This document shows, piece after piece, positions 54,837 through 64,000 of a stretch of DNA of 64,000 bases. Both the position numbers and the translations under genes were made by a program. Position 1 is the stretch's first letter. Every line of letters begins with the position of its first letter. Source of the stretch: an uncultured Pelagibacteraceae bacterium (GTDB lineage: Bacteria; Pseudomonadota; Alphaproteobacteria; Pelagibacterales; Pelagibacteraceae); contig CACJNE010000006.1 in NCBI GenBank assembly GCA_902594675.1, positions 16,996 to 80,995 on the forward strand. Reading direction: 5' to 3'. The notes under the pieces were generated by a model. It did not search any database, was not told the origin of the DNA, and worked only from the letters and a program-made list of their open reading frames with translations.

Positions 54837-56856
54837 ATTAAAAGTAAACGATATTGATATTGAAGTTGACGATGGTCTAACAGTACTGCAGGCTTGTGAA
54901 CAAGCAGGTGCTGAGATACCAAGATTTTGTTATCATGAAAAACTCTCCATAGCTGGGAATTGTCGTATGTGTTTGGTTGAAATGGAAAAGTCGCCAAAAC
55001 CTATAGCTTCATGTGCAATGCCTGCAGCTGAGGGTATGGTTATAAAAACAAATACAGAAAAAGTTGAAAAAGCAAGAAAAGGCGTGATGGAGTTTTTGCT
55101 GGCCAACCATCCTTTGGATTGTCCTGTTTGTGATCAGGGTGGTGAGTGTGATTTACAGGATCAATCGATGTTTTATGGAATTGATAAATCACGATTTAAA
55201 GAGAATAAAAGATATGTATCTGAAAAATACATGGGTCCATTAATAAAAACTCAAATGACTAGATGTATTCATTGTACTAGATGCATTAGATTCGCTACTG
55301 AAGTAGCGGGAGTACCAGAATTAGGAGCGATCGGTCGTGGAGAAAATATGGAAATTACTACATATTTAGAGAAATCTATGGAGTCTGAAATGTCAGCTAA
55401 TGTAATTGATTTATGTCCAGTTGGTGCATTAACTTCAAAACCTTATGTATTCGAAGCACGACCTTGGGAACTTAAAAAGACTGAAACAATTGATGTTATG
55501 GATGCTGTTGGGTCAAACATTAGAGTGGATACGTACGATTGGGAAGTAAAAAGGGTTTTGCCAAGAATTAATGAGGAAATTAATGAGGAGTGGATTTCTG
55601 ATAAAACAAGATATGCATGTGATGGATTAAAAAATCAACGATTAGACATGCCATATATTAAAAATAATGGAAATTTCGAAGAAATAGGTTGGCAAGATGC
55701 ATACAAAAAAATAAAAGAAAAAATTTTAAAAACATCACCAGACAAAATAGTTGGTTTAACCGGCGACATGACAAATATGGAAACAATGTTTGCTGTTAAA
55801 AACTTGTTTCAAAAAACTTTAAATTCTAGTTATTTAGACTCTAGAGCTAAACATACTTACATAAATTTTGAAAATAGAAATAATTACCTATTTAACTCTA
55901 GCATAGAAGGGATTGAAGAAAGTGATCTTATATTATTAATAGGCACAAACCCAAGATTTGAGGCAACAATATTAAACTCAAGAATAAGAAAAACTTATTT
56001 AAAAAATAAAACTGAAATATTTTCTTTAGAGGATGTAGGTGATTTAACTTATCCTTATAAAGTTTTAGAAAACAATTCAAAAGTAATTAATAAAATAATT
56101 GAAAATAAACATGATCTTTCAGACAAAATTACCAGTTCAAAAAAACCTATAATTATCTTAGGACAATCAATATTAAATAGTAACAATGGCGCATATATAT
56201 TTGAAGAGTTGAAAAAATATTTAACTAGTATAAATAAAATCAATTATAATTGGAATGCATTAAATATTTTATCAACTGATGCATCAGCTGTTGGTTCTTA
56301 TGATTTAGGTATTTTTTCCTCAAATGATGGAAGCAATAAAACTCTTAAAAAAATTGAGGATGGTGATGTAGAAGTTATTTTTTTATTAGGTCAAGATAAC
56401 CTCAAAATAAAAAAAAGTAATGAATTTATAATCTATATTGGAAGTCATGGCGATAATGGTGCAGATATGGCAGATCTTATATTGCCTGGTGCTGCATATA
56501 CTGAACAAGATGGTTATTTCACTAACTTAGAAGGAAAGCTTCAAAAAGCTTATAAAGCTTCATATCCTCCAGGAGAAGCAAAAGAAGATTGGCAAATAAT
56601 TAATGAATTATCTTCTACTATCCTTGGAAATCCCCTATTTAAAAATAAAGATGAACTACTAAAATCTATGCAAAACCATTTAAATAATCAAAGTATTAAA
56701 AATTTTGAAGTTCCTGAATATAATTTGAATGATGAAAAGATATTGGTTGAAGATATTGATTATTACTATTCAAATACGATTGCCCGTGCATCCAAAACAA
56801 TGTCAGAGTGTAGATACGCAAGAGCTAATTTGAAAAAAACTGGAACTGAGGGTTAA
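54829..56856 (+). CDS. nuoG: NADH-quinone oxidoreductase subunit G
   Basis: This 675-residue 75-kDa-type subunit has an N-terminal [2Fe-2S] ferredoxin domain (GNCRMCLVE), the H-C3 N5 region ([15 protein letters not shown]) and the N4 cluster in CIHCTRC, then a molybdopterin-oxidoreductase-like domain without metal. The length matches alphaproteobacterial NuoG. It ends in a TAATG overlap with nuoH. Confidence 0.96.
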   Translation: MPKLKVNDIDIEVDDGLTVLQACEQAGAEIPRFCYHEKLSIAGNCRMCLVEMEKSPKPIASCAMPAAEGMVIKTNTEKVEKARKGVMEFLLANHPLDCPVCDQGGECDLQDQSMFYGIDKSRFKENKRYVSEKYMGPLIKTQMTRCIHCTRCIRFATEVAGVPELGAIGRGENMEITTYLEKSMESEMSANVIDLCPVGALTSKPYVFEARPWELKKTETIDVMDAVGSNIRVDTYDWEVKRVLPRINEEINEEWISDKTRYACDGLKNQRLDMPYIKNNGNFEEIGWQDAYKKIKEKILKTSPDKIVGLTGDMTNMETMFAVKNLFQKTLNSSYLDSRAKHTYINFENRNNYLFNSSIEGIEESDLILLIGTNPRFEATILNSRIRKTYLKNKTEIFSLEDVGDLTYPYKVLENNSKVINKIIENKHDLSDKITSSKKPIIILGQSILNSNNGAYIFEELKKYLTSINKINYNWNALNILSTDASAVGSYDLGIFSSNDGSNKTLKKIEDGDVEVIFLLGQDNLKIKKSNEFIIYIGSHGDNGADMADLILPGAAYTEQDGYFTNLEGKLQKAYKASYPPGEAKEDWQIINELSSTILGNPLFKNKDELLKSMQNHLNNQSIKNFEVPEYNLNDEKILVEDIDYYYSNTIARASKTMSECRYARANLKKTGTEG

Positions 56857-57857
56857 TGGACTCTTATTTTTTAATATTATTTACTGAAATTTATAAAATT
56901 TTATTTTTATTAGTACCTGTTTTAGTTTCTGTAGCAATGATAGTTTGGCTTGATAGAAGAGTTTGGGCATTTGTACAAAAACGTAGAGGACCCAATGTTG
57001 TTGGTCCATTTGGTTTATTTCAATCATTAGCTGATGCATTAAAATATATCTTTAAAGAAGTAATAATACCTGCAAGCTCAAACAAGCTTGTATTTGTATT
57101 AGCTCCAGTCGTAACTATGACATTAGCATTAATATCATGGGCTGTAATACCATTTAGCGAAGATTTTGTACTAGCTGACATCAATGTTGGTATTTTATAT
57201 CTTTTCGCAGTTTCATCATTAGGTGTATATGGAATAATTATGGGAGGATGGGCCTCCAATTCTAAATACCCTTTTTTAGGTGCAATCAGATCCGCTGCAC
57301 AAATGGTATCATATGAGGTTTCAATAGGAGTTATAATTATCAATGTTCTATTATGTGTTGGATCTTTAAACTTAAGTGACATCGTTATGGCACAACAAAA
57401 TTTATGGTTTGTAATTCCTTTGTTTCCTATGTTTGTAATTTTTTTTATTTCTGCACTAGCAGAAACAAATCGTCCTCCATTTGATTTACCAGAAGCAGAG
57501 GCAGAATTAGTGGCAGGATATCAAACTGAATATTCAGGAATGATGTATGCTATGTTTTGGTTAGGAGAGTACGCAAATATTTTGTTAATGTGTGCAATGG
57601 GAGCTGTTTTATTTCTGGGAGGCTGGTTATCTCCAATAGATATCTTCCCATTTAATGCTATTCCAGGTCCATTTTGGTTAATATTTAAAATATTATTTTT
57701 ATTTATTCTATTTGCGTTAGTTAAAGCAACTGTTCCAAGATACAGATATGACCAATTAATGAAGCTTGGTTGGAAGATATTTCTACCATTTTCACTGTTT
57801 TATGTTGTTTTAACTTCAAGTTTTTTACTATATTTTGATTTACTACCAGGAAAATAA
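56856..57857 (+). CDS. nuoH: NADH-quinone oxidoreductase subunit H
   Basis: This 333-residue membrane subunit has about eight helices and conserved quinone-channel loops ([49 protein letters not shown]). The acidic loops form the entry of the proton path. It abuts nuoI with no gap. Confidence 0.97.
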   Translation: MDSYFLILFTEIYKILFLLVPVLVSVAMIVWLDRRVWAFVQKRRGPNVVGPFGLFQSLADALKYIFKEVIIPASSNKLVFVLAPVVTMTLALISWAVIPFSEDFVLADINVGILYLFAVSSLGVYGIIMGGWASNSKYPFLGAIRSAAQMVSYEVSIGVIIINVLLCVGSLNLSDIVMAQQNLWFVIPLFPMFVIFFISALAETNRPPFDLPEAEAELVAGYQTEYSGMMYAMFWLGEYANILLMCAMGAVLFLGGWLSPIDIFPFNAIPGPFWLIFKILFLFILFALVKATVPRYRYDQLMKLGWKIFLPFSLFYVVLTSSFLLYFDLLPGK

Positions 57858-58343
57858 ATGAAAATTTCACGATTATTAAAAACTATATTTATGATTGACT
57901 TTGTGACTGGTTTATTAATTGCAATAAAAGAGACTTTTAAAACAAAAAAGACAATCAATTATCCTTTTGAAAAGGGATCCTTAGGAATAAGGTCCAGAGG
58001 GGAACATGCTCTCAGAAGATATCCTAATGGTGAAGAAAGATGCATAGCGTGTAAGCTTTGTGAGGCTGTATGTCCAGCCCAAGCTATTACAATTGAGTCG
58101 AAGGAAAGAGATGATGGTAGTAGAAAAACTATAAGATATGACATTGATATGCTTAAGTGTATATACTGTGGACTTTGTGAGGAATCTTGTCCTGTAGATG
58201 CAATTGTTCAAGGTCCTAATTTTGAATTTGCAACAGAGACGAGAGAAGAGCTTTATTATACAAAGGAAAGACTCCTGGAAAATGGAGACAGGTGGGAAAA
58301 TATTTTAGCTGCCAATATAAAGGCTGATAGTTCTCACAGGTAA
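57858..58343 (+). CDS. nuoI: NADH-quinone oxidoreductase subunit I
   Basis: This 161-residue ferredoxin-like subunit has two [4Fe-4S] motifs, [12 protein letters not shown] and [12 protein letters not shown] (clusters N6a and N6b). They bridge NuoG and NuoB electron transfer. It follows nuoH directly. Confidence 0.97.
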   Translation: MKISRLLKTIFMIDFVTGLLIAIKETFKTKKTINYPFEKGSLGIRSRGEHALRRYPNGEERCIACKLCEAVCPAQAITIESKERDDGSRKTIRYDIDMLKCIYCGLCEESCPVDAIVQGPNFEFATETREELYYTKERLLENGDRWENILAANIKADSSHR

Positions 58344-58347
58344 TCTT

Positions 58348-58983
58348 ATGATTGCACACTCAGTTTTCTTCTATATTTTCTCCTTGATAGCTATTGTTTC
58401 TGCAGTCATGGTAACAGTCTCAAAAAATACAGTTCACTCCGTATTTTTTTTAATCCTCGATTTTATTAGCATATCATGTTTATTTATTATGATAGGTGCA
58501 GAATTTTTAGGCATGATAATGCTTATAGTTTATGTGGGAGCGGTTGCGGTTTTATTTTTATTTGTTGTAATGATGTTAAACGTTGCTGAACAAAAAGGTC
58601 AGTGGTTTAGCTCGAGGTGGGATGGTGGAACCCATATACCAGTTGGATTATTAGTCAGCTTAATTATTTTTTTTGAACTTATAATTGTAATTGGAGGATG
58701 GAAATATAAACCTGATTTATTAAATAGCCTTTCTATAAATATATCTACTGAAGTCACCAATACCAGATCTATTGGAAATGTTTTATATACGGATTATATA
58801 TTTCTATTTCAAATTTCAGGAATGATTTTGTTAGTTGCAATGATAGGGGCAATTGTTTTAACCTATAGAGAAAGAGCTGGAGTTAAAAGACAAAGTTATG
58901 TTAAGCAAATTTCTAGAGAAAGAGATGATGGTGTTGATTTAGTTGAGGCTGAGAGAAATAAAGGAGTTAAAATAGATGCTTAG
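58348..58983 (+). CDS. nuoJ: NADH-quinone oxidoreductase subunit J
   Basis: This 211-residue membrane subunit has five helices; the first conserved region is [28 protein letters not shown] hydrophilic C-terminal tail of about 35 residues follows. It overlaps nuoK by 8 bases. Confidence 0.95.
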   Translation: MIAHSVFFYIFSLIAIVSAVMVTVSKNTVHSVFFLILDFISISCLFIMIGAEFLGMIMLIVYVGAVAVLFLFVVMMLNVAEQKGQWFSSRWDGGTHIPVGLLVSLIIFFELIIVIGGWKYKPDLLNSLSINISTEVTNTRSIGNVLYTDYIFLFQISGMILLVAMIGAIVLTYRERAGVKRQSYVKQISRERDDGVDLVEAERNKGVKIDA

Positions 58984-59287
58984 CATAGGTTTAGGACATT
59001 ATTTAACATTAGCTGCAATAATATTTACTATTGGTGTAGTAGGTATTTTTCTTAATAGAAAAAATGTAATAGTTATTTTAATGAGTATTGAGCTAATTTT
59101 ACTTGCAGTAAATATAAACCTTGTTGCGTTTTCTATATTTATTAATGATTTAAGTGGGCAAATATTTACACTATTTATTTTAACAGTTGCAGCAGCCGAA
59201 GCTGCTATTGGGTTAGCAATAATTGTAGTTTATTTTAGAAATTCAGACACAATAAGAGTTGAAGAGATTAAAAATTTAAAAGGATAA
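58976..59287 (+). CDS. nuoK: NADH-quinone oxidoreductase subunit K
   Basis: This 103-residue, three-helix subunit has the conserved membrane glutamates in [12 protein letters not shown] and [11 protein letters not shown]. It helps to couple electron transfer to proton movement. It precedes nuoL by 1 base. Confidence 0.96.
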   Translation: MLSIGLGHYLTLAAIIFTIGVVGIFLNRKNVIVILMSIELILLAVNINLVAFSIFINDLSGQIFTLFILTVAAAEAAIGLAIIVVYFRNSDTIRVEEIKNLKG

Positions 59288-59288
59288 A

Positions 59289-61202
59289 ATGGAATACCTA
59301 ATTTTATTTCTACCTCTAATAGGATCTGTAATTAGTGGTTTTTTTGGAAAGAAAATAGGAGACAGAAATTCTCAAGTTATAACAAGTTCGTTTGTGAGTA
59401 TTTCAGCAATACTCTCTTTGCTTGTTTTGTATAAAGTCATTAGTTCAGATTACTCAAACAATCTTGTAATAGCTACCTGGATTAACTCTGGAACTTTAAA
59501 TGTTAATTGGTCGATAAAAATTGACTCCTTATCAGCAGTTATGTTTGTTGTGGTAAATTTTGTTTCAGCTTTAGTTCATATTTACTCAATTGGTTACATG
59601 TCACACGATCCTCATAAAACTAGATTCATGTCATATTTATCATTGTTTACTTTTGCAATGTTAACTTTAGTAAGTTCAGACAACTTTATTCAACTATTTT
59701 TTGGTTGGGAAGGTGTAGGCTTATGTTCATATTTTTTAATTGGATTTTGGTTTAAAAAAGAGAGTGCAAACAAAGCTGCAATAAAAGCCTTTGTTGTTAA
59801 TAGAGTTGGTGACTTTGGATTAGCTCTTGGAATTTTTCTGATTTTTTATATTTTTGGTACAGTCAATTATGATGAGGTTTTTCAACAAATCCCAAATATT
59901 TTAGATAAAGAAATTAATTTTATTGGAATTAATATAGAAATTATTGATTTGATTTGTTTGCTTCTATTAATTGGAGCAATGGGTAAATCAGCTCAATTTT
60001 TATTACATACCTGGTTGCCTGATGCTATGGAGGGCCCAACGCCAGTATCTGCGTTAATTCATGCAGCAACAATGGTAACAGCAGGGGTGTTTCTGATTGT
60101 TAGATGCTCACCTATATATGAATACTCTCCATTAGCTCTCACAGTTATAACAATAATTGGAATGACTACTGCTTTCTTTGCAGCAACAGTTGCCCTTGTT
60201 CAAAATGATATAAAAAAAATTATTGCTTATTCTACTTGTAGTCAATTGGGCTATATGTTTTTTGCTGCTGGAGTAGGTGCTTATAATGTTGCGATGTTTC
60301 ATCTATTTACACATGCCTTCTTTAAAGCTTTGCTATTTTTAGGAGCTGGTGCTGTAATTCATTCATTCCATGAGGAACAAGATATAAATAAAATGGGCGG
60401 AGTTATAAAGAAACTCCCATACACATATGTATTAATGCTTATTGGGACTCTTGCTTTAACAGGTTTTCCTTTTTTATCAGGTTTTTATTCTAAAGATGCA
60501 ATAATAGAATTTGCGTACCTAAGGGGAAATGGAGTTGGAATGCTTGCAGCTTTTGTTGGTATTGTTACAGCTTTATTAACATCAATTTATTCTTGGAGAC
60601 TTATTTTTAAAACATTCCATGGTGATTTTAATAATAAAGAACTTAGCGTTGATAAAATTCACGAGTCCTCTTTGGTTATGATTGCCCCGTTAGTAATCTT
60701 GGCAATAGGAGCTATTTTTGCAGGTATCGCGTTTAAAGATTTATTTATAGGGCATGAAATAGCATATGAATTTTGGGGTAAATCTATAAAATTTTTAGAA
60801 CCACTCAGCAAAGATCATCCACCAACATGGTTTTTATTTTTAACACCTACACTTGTTACTGCCGCAATTCCATTTTCTTATTATTTATATCTAAAAAATA
60901 AAAACATAGTTGTAGGATTGAAAGAAATGAATGAACCAATTTATCAATTTTTAGTTAAGAAATGGTACTTTGATGAAATATATGATTACTTATTTGTTAA
61001 TCCTTCAAAAAGAACAGGAAAGTTTTTATGGAAAAAAGTTGATGGATCAATAATAGATAAATTTGGTCCTGATGGGATTTCAAGTATTATTAAAAATTTA
61101 TCAATTAAAGCAGTCAAATTTCAATCTGGATTTATTTATCAATATGCATTTGTTATGTTGATTGGGTTTTCAGTTTTACTAACAATACTGATATTAAACT
61201 GA
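59289..61202 (+). CDS. nuoL: NADH-quinone oxidoreductase subunit L
   Basis: This 637-residue antiporter-like subunit is expected to have about 16 membrane helices, with a C-terminal lateral helix. Typical segments are FFGWEGVGLCSYFLIGFWF, LPDAMEGPTPVSALIHAATMVTAG and KIIAYSTCSQLGYM. It is one of the three proton-pumping subunits. It ends in a TGATG overlap with nuoM. Confidence 0.97.
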   Translation: MEYLILFLPLIGSVISGFFGKKIGDRNSQVITSSFVSISAILSLLVLYKVISSDYSNNLVIATWINSGTLNVNWSIKIDSLSAVMFVVVNFVSALVHIYSIGYMSHDPHKTRFMSYLSLFTFAMLTLVSSDNFIQLFFGWEGVGLCSYFLIGFWFKKESANKAAIKAFVVNRVGDFGLALGIFLIFYIFGTVNYDEVFQQIPNILDKEINFIGINIEIIDLICLLLLIGAMGKSAQFLLHTWLPDAMEGPTPVSALIHAATMVTAGVFLIVRCSPIYEYSPLALTVITIIGMTTAFFAATVALVQNDIKKIIAYSTCSQLGYMFFAAGVGAYNVAMFHLFTHAFFKALLFLGAGAVIHSFHEEQDINKMGGVIKKLPYTYVLMLIGTLALTGFPFLSGFYSKDAIIEFAYLRGNGVGMLAAFVGIVTALLTSIYSWRLIFKTFHGDFNNKELSVDKIHESSLVMIAPLVILAIGAIFAGIAFKDLFIGHEIAYEFWGKSIKFLEPLSKDHPPTWFLFLTPTLVTAAIPFSYYLYLKNKNIVVGLKEMNEPIYQFLVKKWYFDEIYDYLFVNPSKRTGKFLWKKVDGSIIDKFGPDGISSIIKNLSIKAVKFQSGFIYQYAFVMLIGFSVLLTILILN

Positions 61203-62698
61203 TGAACTTTCCAATTTTATCTTCCTTAATTTTACTACCAACAATAGGCGCTTTATTTATATTATTCACAAAATCATCAAGTGGAAAATATCAAAGTTCC
61301 AAATATGTAGCTTTATTTATCTCTGTAGCGAATTTTTTATTATCCTTGTATCTTTGGTATGTTTTTGATAAAAATTCAGTAGACTTTCAGTTTGTAGAAA
61401 ACAGAGAATGGTTATCAGGATTTATAAATTATAAAGTTGGAATAGATGGTATTTCAATTTTATTTGTAATATTAACAACTTTCATAACTCCTATTTGCAT
61501 TATTTCAGTTAATGCTACAATTACAAATAGACTTAAGGATTTCTTAATTGCTATATTAATAATGGAAACATTTATGATTGGTGTTTTCTGCTCTCTTGAT
61601 CTAGTAGTATTTTATTTATTTTTTGAGGCAGGTCTTATACCAATGTTTTTAATAATTGGTATTTGGGGTGGAGAAAGAAGAGTCTACTCGGCTTTTAAAT
61701 TTTTTTTATACACTTTATTAGGATCAGTTCTTATGTTGGTTGCTATTATTTCAATTTATTGGATAACGGGAACCACTGATGTTGAAAAACTTTATGAACT
61801 TGGCATAAATGCTGAATATCAAAATTTATTATGGTTAGCATTTTTCAGTTCTTTTGCAGTAAAAACTCCTATGTGGCCAGTACATACTTGGTTGCCTGAT
61901 GCTCATGTAGAAGCTCCAACCGTTGGATCTGTATTGCTAGCAGCAATATTGCTTAAAATGGCTGGATATGGATTTATTAGATTTTCGTTAGGTTTATTTC
62001 CTATTGCTTCTGAAAATTTCACAATGTTAGTTTATATCTTAAGTTTAATTGCAATTATTTACACATCTCTGGTTGCTTTGATGCAGGAAGATATGAAAAA
62101 ACTCATAGCATACTCCTCTGTTGCACATATGGGATTTGTAACTCTAGGTATTTTCACAATGACCCAACAAGGTATTGAGGGGAGTATTTTCCAAATGATT
62201 AGTCATGGACTTGTATCTGCTGCACTTTTCTTAAGTGTTGGAGTTGTTTATGAAAGGCATCATACACGACTAATAAATAAATATGGCGGTTTAGTCTCCA
62301 TAATGCCAAGATATGCAATTGTTTTTATGGTTTTCACTCTAGGATCTCTAGGTCTGCCTGGAACAACAGGTTTTATTGGAGAATTTTTAATTTTATTGGG
62401 TGCATTTGAAAAAAATATTCTAGTGGCGATGATTGCAAGTTTGGGTGTAATTTTAGGAGCAGCATATATGTTGTGGCTATTTAAAAGAGTTGTTTTCGGA
62501 GAAATGAATAATCAAGAGCTTAAAAGCATGAAAGATTTAAAACCTTTTGAAATTATTACTTTATCAGCTTTAGTAATTCCAATTTTATTTTTTGGTTTTT
62601 ATCCAGAGCCTTTAATGAATTCAATTGAAGCATCAGTAGAGAATACTTTAAACATGTACAACTTTGATTTAATTAACAACCTTGCATCAAAAGACTAA
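61202..62698 (+). CDS. nuoM: NADH-quinone oxidoreductase subunit M
   Basis: This 498-residue antiporter-like proton-pumping subunit has FFEAGLIPMFLIIGIWGGERR, LPDAHVEAPTVGSVLLAAILLKMAGYG and KKLIAYSSVAHMGFVTLG. Key membrane Glu (FFEAGL) and Lys residues are present. Its stop overlaps the nuoN start (TAATG). Confidence 0.97.
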   Translation: MNFPILSSLILLPTIGALFILFTKSSSGKYQSSKYVALFISVANFLLSLYLWYVFDKNSVDFQFVENREWLSGFINYKVGIDGISILFVILTTFITPICIISVNATITNRLKDFLIAILIMETFMIGVFCSLDLVVFYLFFEAGLIPMFLIIGIWGGERRVYSAFKFFLYTLLGSVLMLVAIISIYWITGTTDVEKLYELGINAEYQNLLWLAFFSSFAVKTPMWPVHTWLPDAHVEAPTVGSVLLAAILLKMAGYGFIRFSLGLFPIASENFTMLVYILSLIAIIYTSLVALMQEDMKKLIAYSSVAHMGFVTLGIFTMTQQGIEGSIFQMISHGLVSAALFLSVGVVYERHHTRLINKYGGLVSIMPRYAIVFMVFTLGSLGLPGTTGFIGEFLILLGAFEKNILVAMIASLGVILGAAYMLWLFKRVVFGEMNNQELKSMKDLKPFEIITLSALVIPILFFGFYPEPLMNSIEASVENTLNMYNFDLINNLASKD

Positions 62699-64000
62699 TG
62701 GAAAATTTTCAATATATATTACCTGAAATCTTCATATCGGTATCTATAATGCTATTTCTGCTAGTTGGGGTTTTCAAAAAAAATAGTGCAAGTTTAATTT
62801 ATAATTTATCTAACATATCGTTAGTTATTTTATTGGCACTAATAATAAATCTCAGCTCATTAAATACAATTTACTTATTCAATGAATCATATTTAATAGA
62901 TAATTTATCTAATTATATGAAGATTATACTTGTTGGATCTGGAATTTTTGTAATGCTAACTGGATCCAAATATATCCAAGTTATTAATTTAAATAAAATT
63001 GAATACCCGATCCTCATTCTAAGCAGTATTTTGGGAATGATGATAATGATAAGTTCAAATGATTTAATTGTTTTTTACATGGGCCTTGAACTACAATCAT
63101 TAGCTCTATATGTTCTAGCATCTTTTAATAGAGACAATTTACTTTCTACAGAATCTGGACTAAAATATTTTGTTCTTAGCGCATTATCATCTGGTTTGCT
63201 ATTATATGGGTGTTCATTAACTTATGGATTTTCTGAAAGTACAAATTTTGATAAAATACTTATTAACTCTAATGAATTTAATTATGGTACCACGTTTGGG
63301 ATAGTCTTTATTTTAGTTGGTCTTGCTTTTAAGATATCGGCTGTACCTTTCCATATGTGGGCTCCAGATGTTTATCAAGGCTCCCCAACATCTGTAACAC
63401 TATTTTTTGCTATACTTCCAAAAATAGCTGCACTCTCTGTATTTATTAAGTTTTTGTACACACCTTTTGCTAATATGAATGATCAGTGGCAAACTATAAT
63501 TGTATTTATTTCAATAGCTTCAATGATATTTGGCGCTGTGGCAGCCATAGGTCAAAAAAACTTAAAAAGATTAATTGCTTATAGTTCAATCAGCCATATG
63601 GGCTATGCTTTGGCTGGATTAGCAACAGTTAGCAACCAAGGAATACAAAGTTCTATTACTTATATATCTATTTATTTGGTAATGAATTTAGCCTTTTTTA
63701 GCTGCTTATTTATGCTTAAGAGAAATGATAAATATTATGAAAATATAGATGACTTATCTGGACTTTCTAAAAAACATCCAATTTTGTCTTTCTCATTGTT
63801 GATAGTTTTATTTTCTTTAGCAGGAATACCACCGCTTGCAGGTTTTTTTGCAAAATTTTATGTATTCTTAGCTGTTATAGAGCAATCAATGTATTTTTTA
63901 GCAATTGTAGGATTATTAGCAACCGTTGTAGCAGCTTTTTATTATCTGAGAATTATAAAAATTATATATTTTGATCCAGAAAAAGAAGAATACGAAACAT
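62698..64000 (+). CDS. nuoN: NADH-quinone oxidoreductase subunit N (3' truncated by window)
   Basis: The ATG at 62698 opens a frame of at least 434 codons to the window end without a stop. Antiporter-like features include FYMGLELQSLALYVLASF, KISAVPFHMWAPDVYQGSPT and KNLKRLIAYSSISHMGYALAG. It is the last proton-pumping subunit of complex I and the usual final gene of the operon; perhaps 40 to 60 residues remain outside. Confidence 0.96.
   Translation, partial: MENFQYILPEIFISVSIMLFLLVGVFKKNSASLIYNLSNISLVILLALIINLSSLNTIYLFNESYLIDNLSNYMKIILVGSGIFVMLTGSKYIQVINLNKIEYPILILSSILGMMIMISSNDLIVFYMGLELQSLALYVLASFNRDNLLSTESGLKYFVLSALSSGLLLYGCSLTYGFSESTNFDKILINSNEFNYGTTFGIVFILVGLAFKISAVPFHMWAPDVYQGSPTSVTLFFAILPKIAALSVFIKFLYTPFANMNDQWQTIIVFISIASMIFGAVAAIGQKNLKRLIAYSSISHMGYALAGLATVSNQGIQSSITYISIYLVMNLAFFSCLFMLKRNDKYYENIDDLSGLSKKHPILSFSLLIVLFSLAGIPPLAGFFAKFYVFLAVIEQSMYFLAIVGLLATVVAAFYYLRIIKIIYFDPEKEEYET

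Noticed and set aside
1..64000. CRISPR arrays, insertion sequences, prophage genes, rRNA, RNase P, SRP or tmRNA genes
   Set aside because: No repeat-spacer pattern, transposase, integrase or conserved stable-RNA cores were seen; the intergenic gaps are too short to hide rRNA.

Overview
The window is a compact, AT-rich bacterial chromosome segment (about 30% GC by eye). Genes abut or overlap by 1 to 15 bases and no gene-free stretch exceeds 300 bases; the longest gaps are about 75 to 200 bases, and they hold promoters, terminators, tRNAs or very short genes. Gene content points to a streamlined marine alphaproteobacterium of the SAR11/Pelagibacter type: periplasmic-binding-protein ABC and TRAP transporters, many small-molecule oxidoreductases, a dimethylglycine/sarcosine dehydrogenase-like protein, an unfused nuoC/nuoD in a nuoA-N operon, and tig-clpP-clpX-lon in order. 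This is inference from gene families and order; no rRNA is present to confirm it. I saw no insertion sequence, prophage, CRISPR array or rRNA.

Layout. 1-3328 (+): the end of a methylamine-type dehydrogenase, a TauD-like dioxygenase and an auxin-efflux-carrier-family permease. 3314-5415 (-): GMP reductase and a tartrate/D-malate dehydrogenase-like enzyme. 5521-12740 (+): a fluoroacetate-dehalogenase-like hydrolase, TldD/TldE, a TPR protein, a histidine phosphatase, a small basic protein, an aminotransferase, a SOUL protein and a cupin. 12753-13075 (-): a small basic ORF with unusual RNA-like hairpins and its own terminator. 13160-15369 (-) and 15486-22599 (+): a divergent carbohydrate island with a Gfo/Idh/MocA dehydrogenase, a sugar-phosphate-isomerase-like protein, an ABC importer with two ATPases and a 63-residue membrane protein, and dihydroxyacetone-kinase-type DhaL and DhaK. 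22612-28263 (-): six tightly packed genes (GMC oxidoreductase, TerC, SDR, M23, FAH/hydratase, M24). 28346-37197 (+): a Baeyer-Villiger-type monooxygenase, an FKBP-rhodanese fusion, SDR, ALDH and a hydroxyisobutyrate-dehydrogenase-like protein, then a DctPQM TRAP transporter behind a palindromic operator-like site.

37187-43881: an EamA exporter, an NCS1 permease, a zinc alcohol dehydrogenase, a DUF3047 protein, YbgC, a family-5 uracil-DNA glycosylase, another beta-hydroxyacid dehydrogenase, a DUF1289 protein and two membrane microproteins of 45 and 56 residues. 43962-50170: tRNA-Leu, trigger factor, ClpP, ClpX, Lon, tRNA-Val and tRNA-Asp (protein folding and quality control). 50249-64000: the respiratory complex I operon nuoABCDEFGHIJKLMN, with nuoN running off the window.

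The strongest candidates for something undescribed are the ABC/DhaKL carbohydrate island, the FKBP domain fused to a rhodanese that has lost its cysteine, the hairpin-rich small locus at 12796-13075, and the complete fluoroacetate-dehalogenase catalytic set in a marine streamlined genome.
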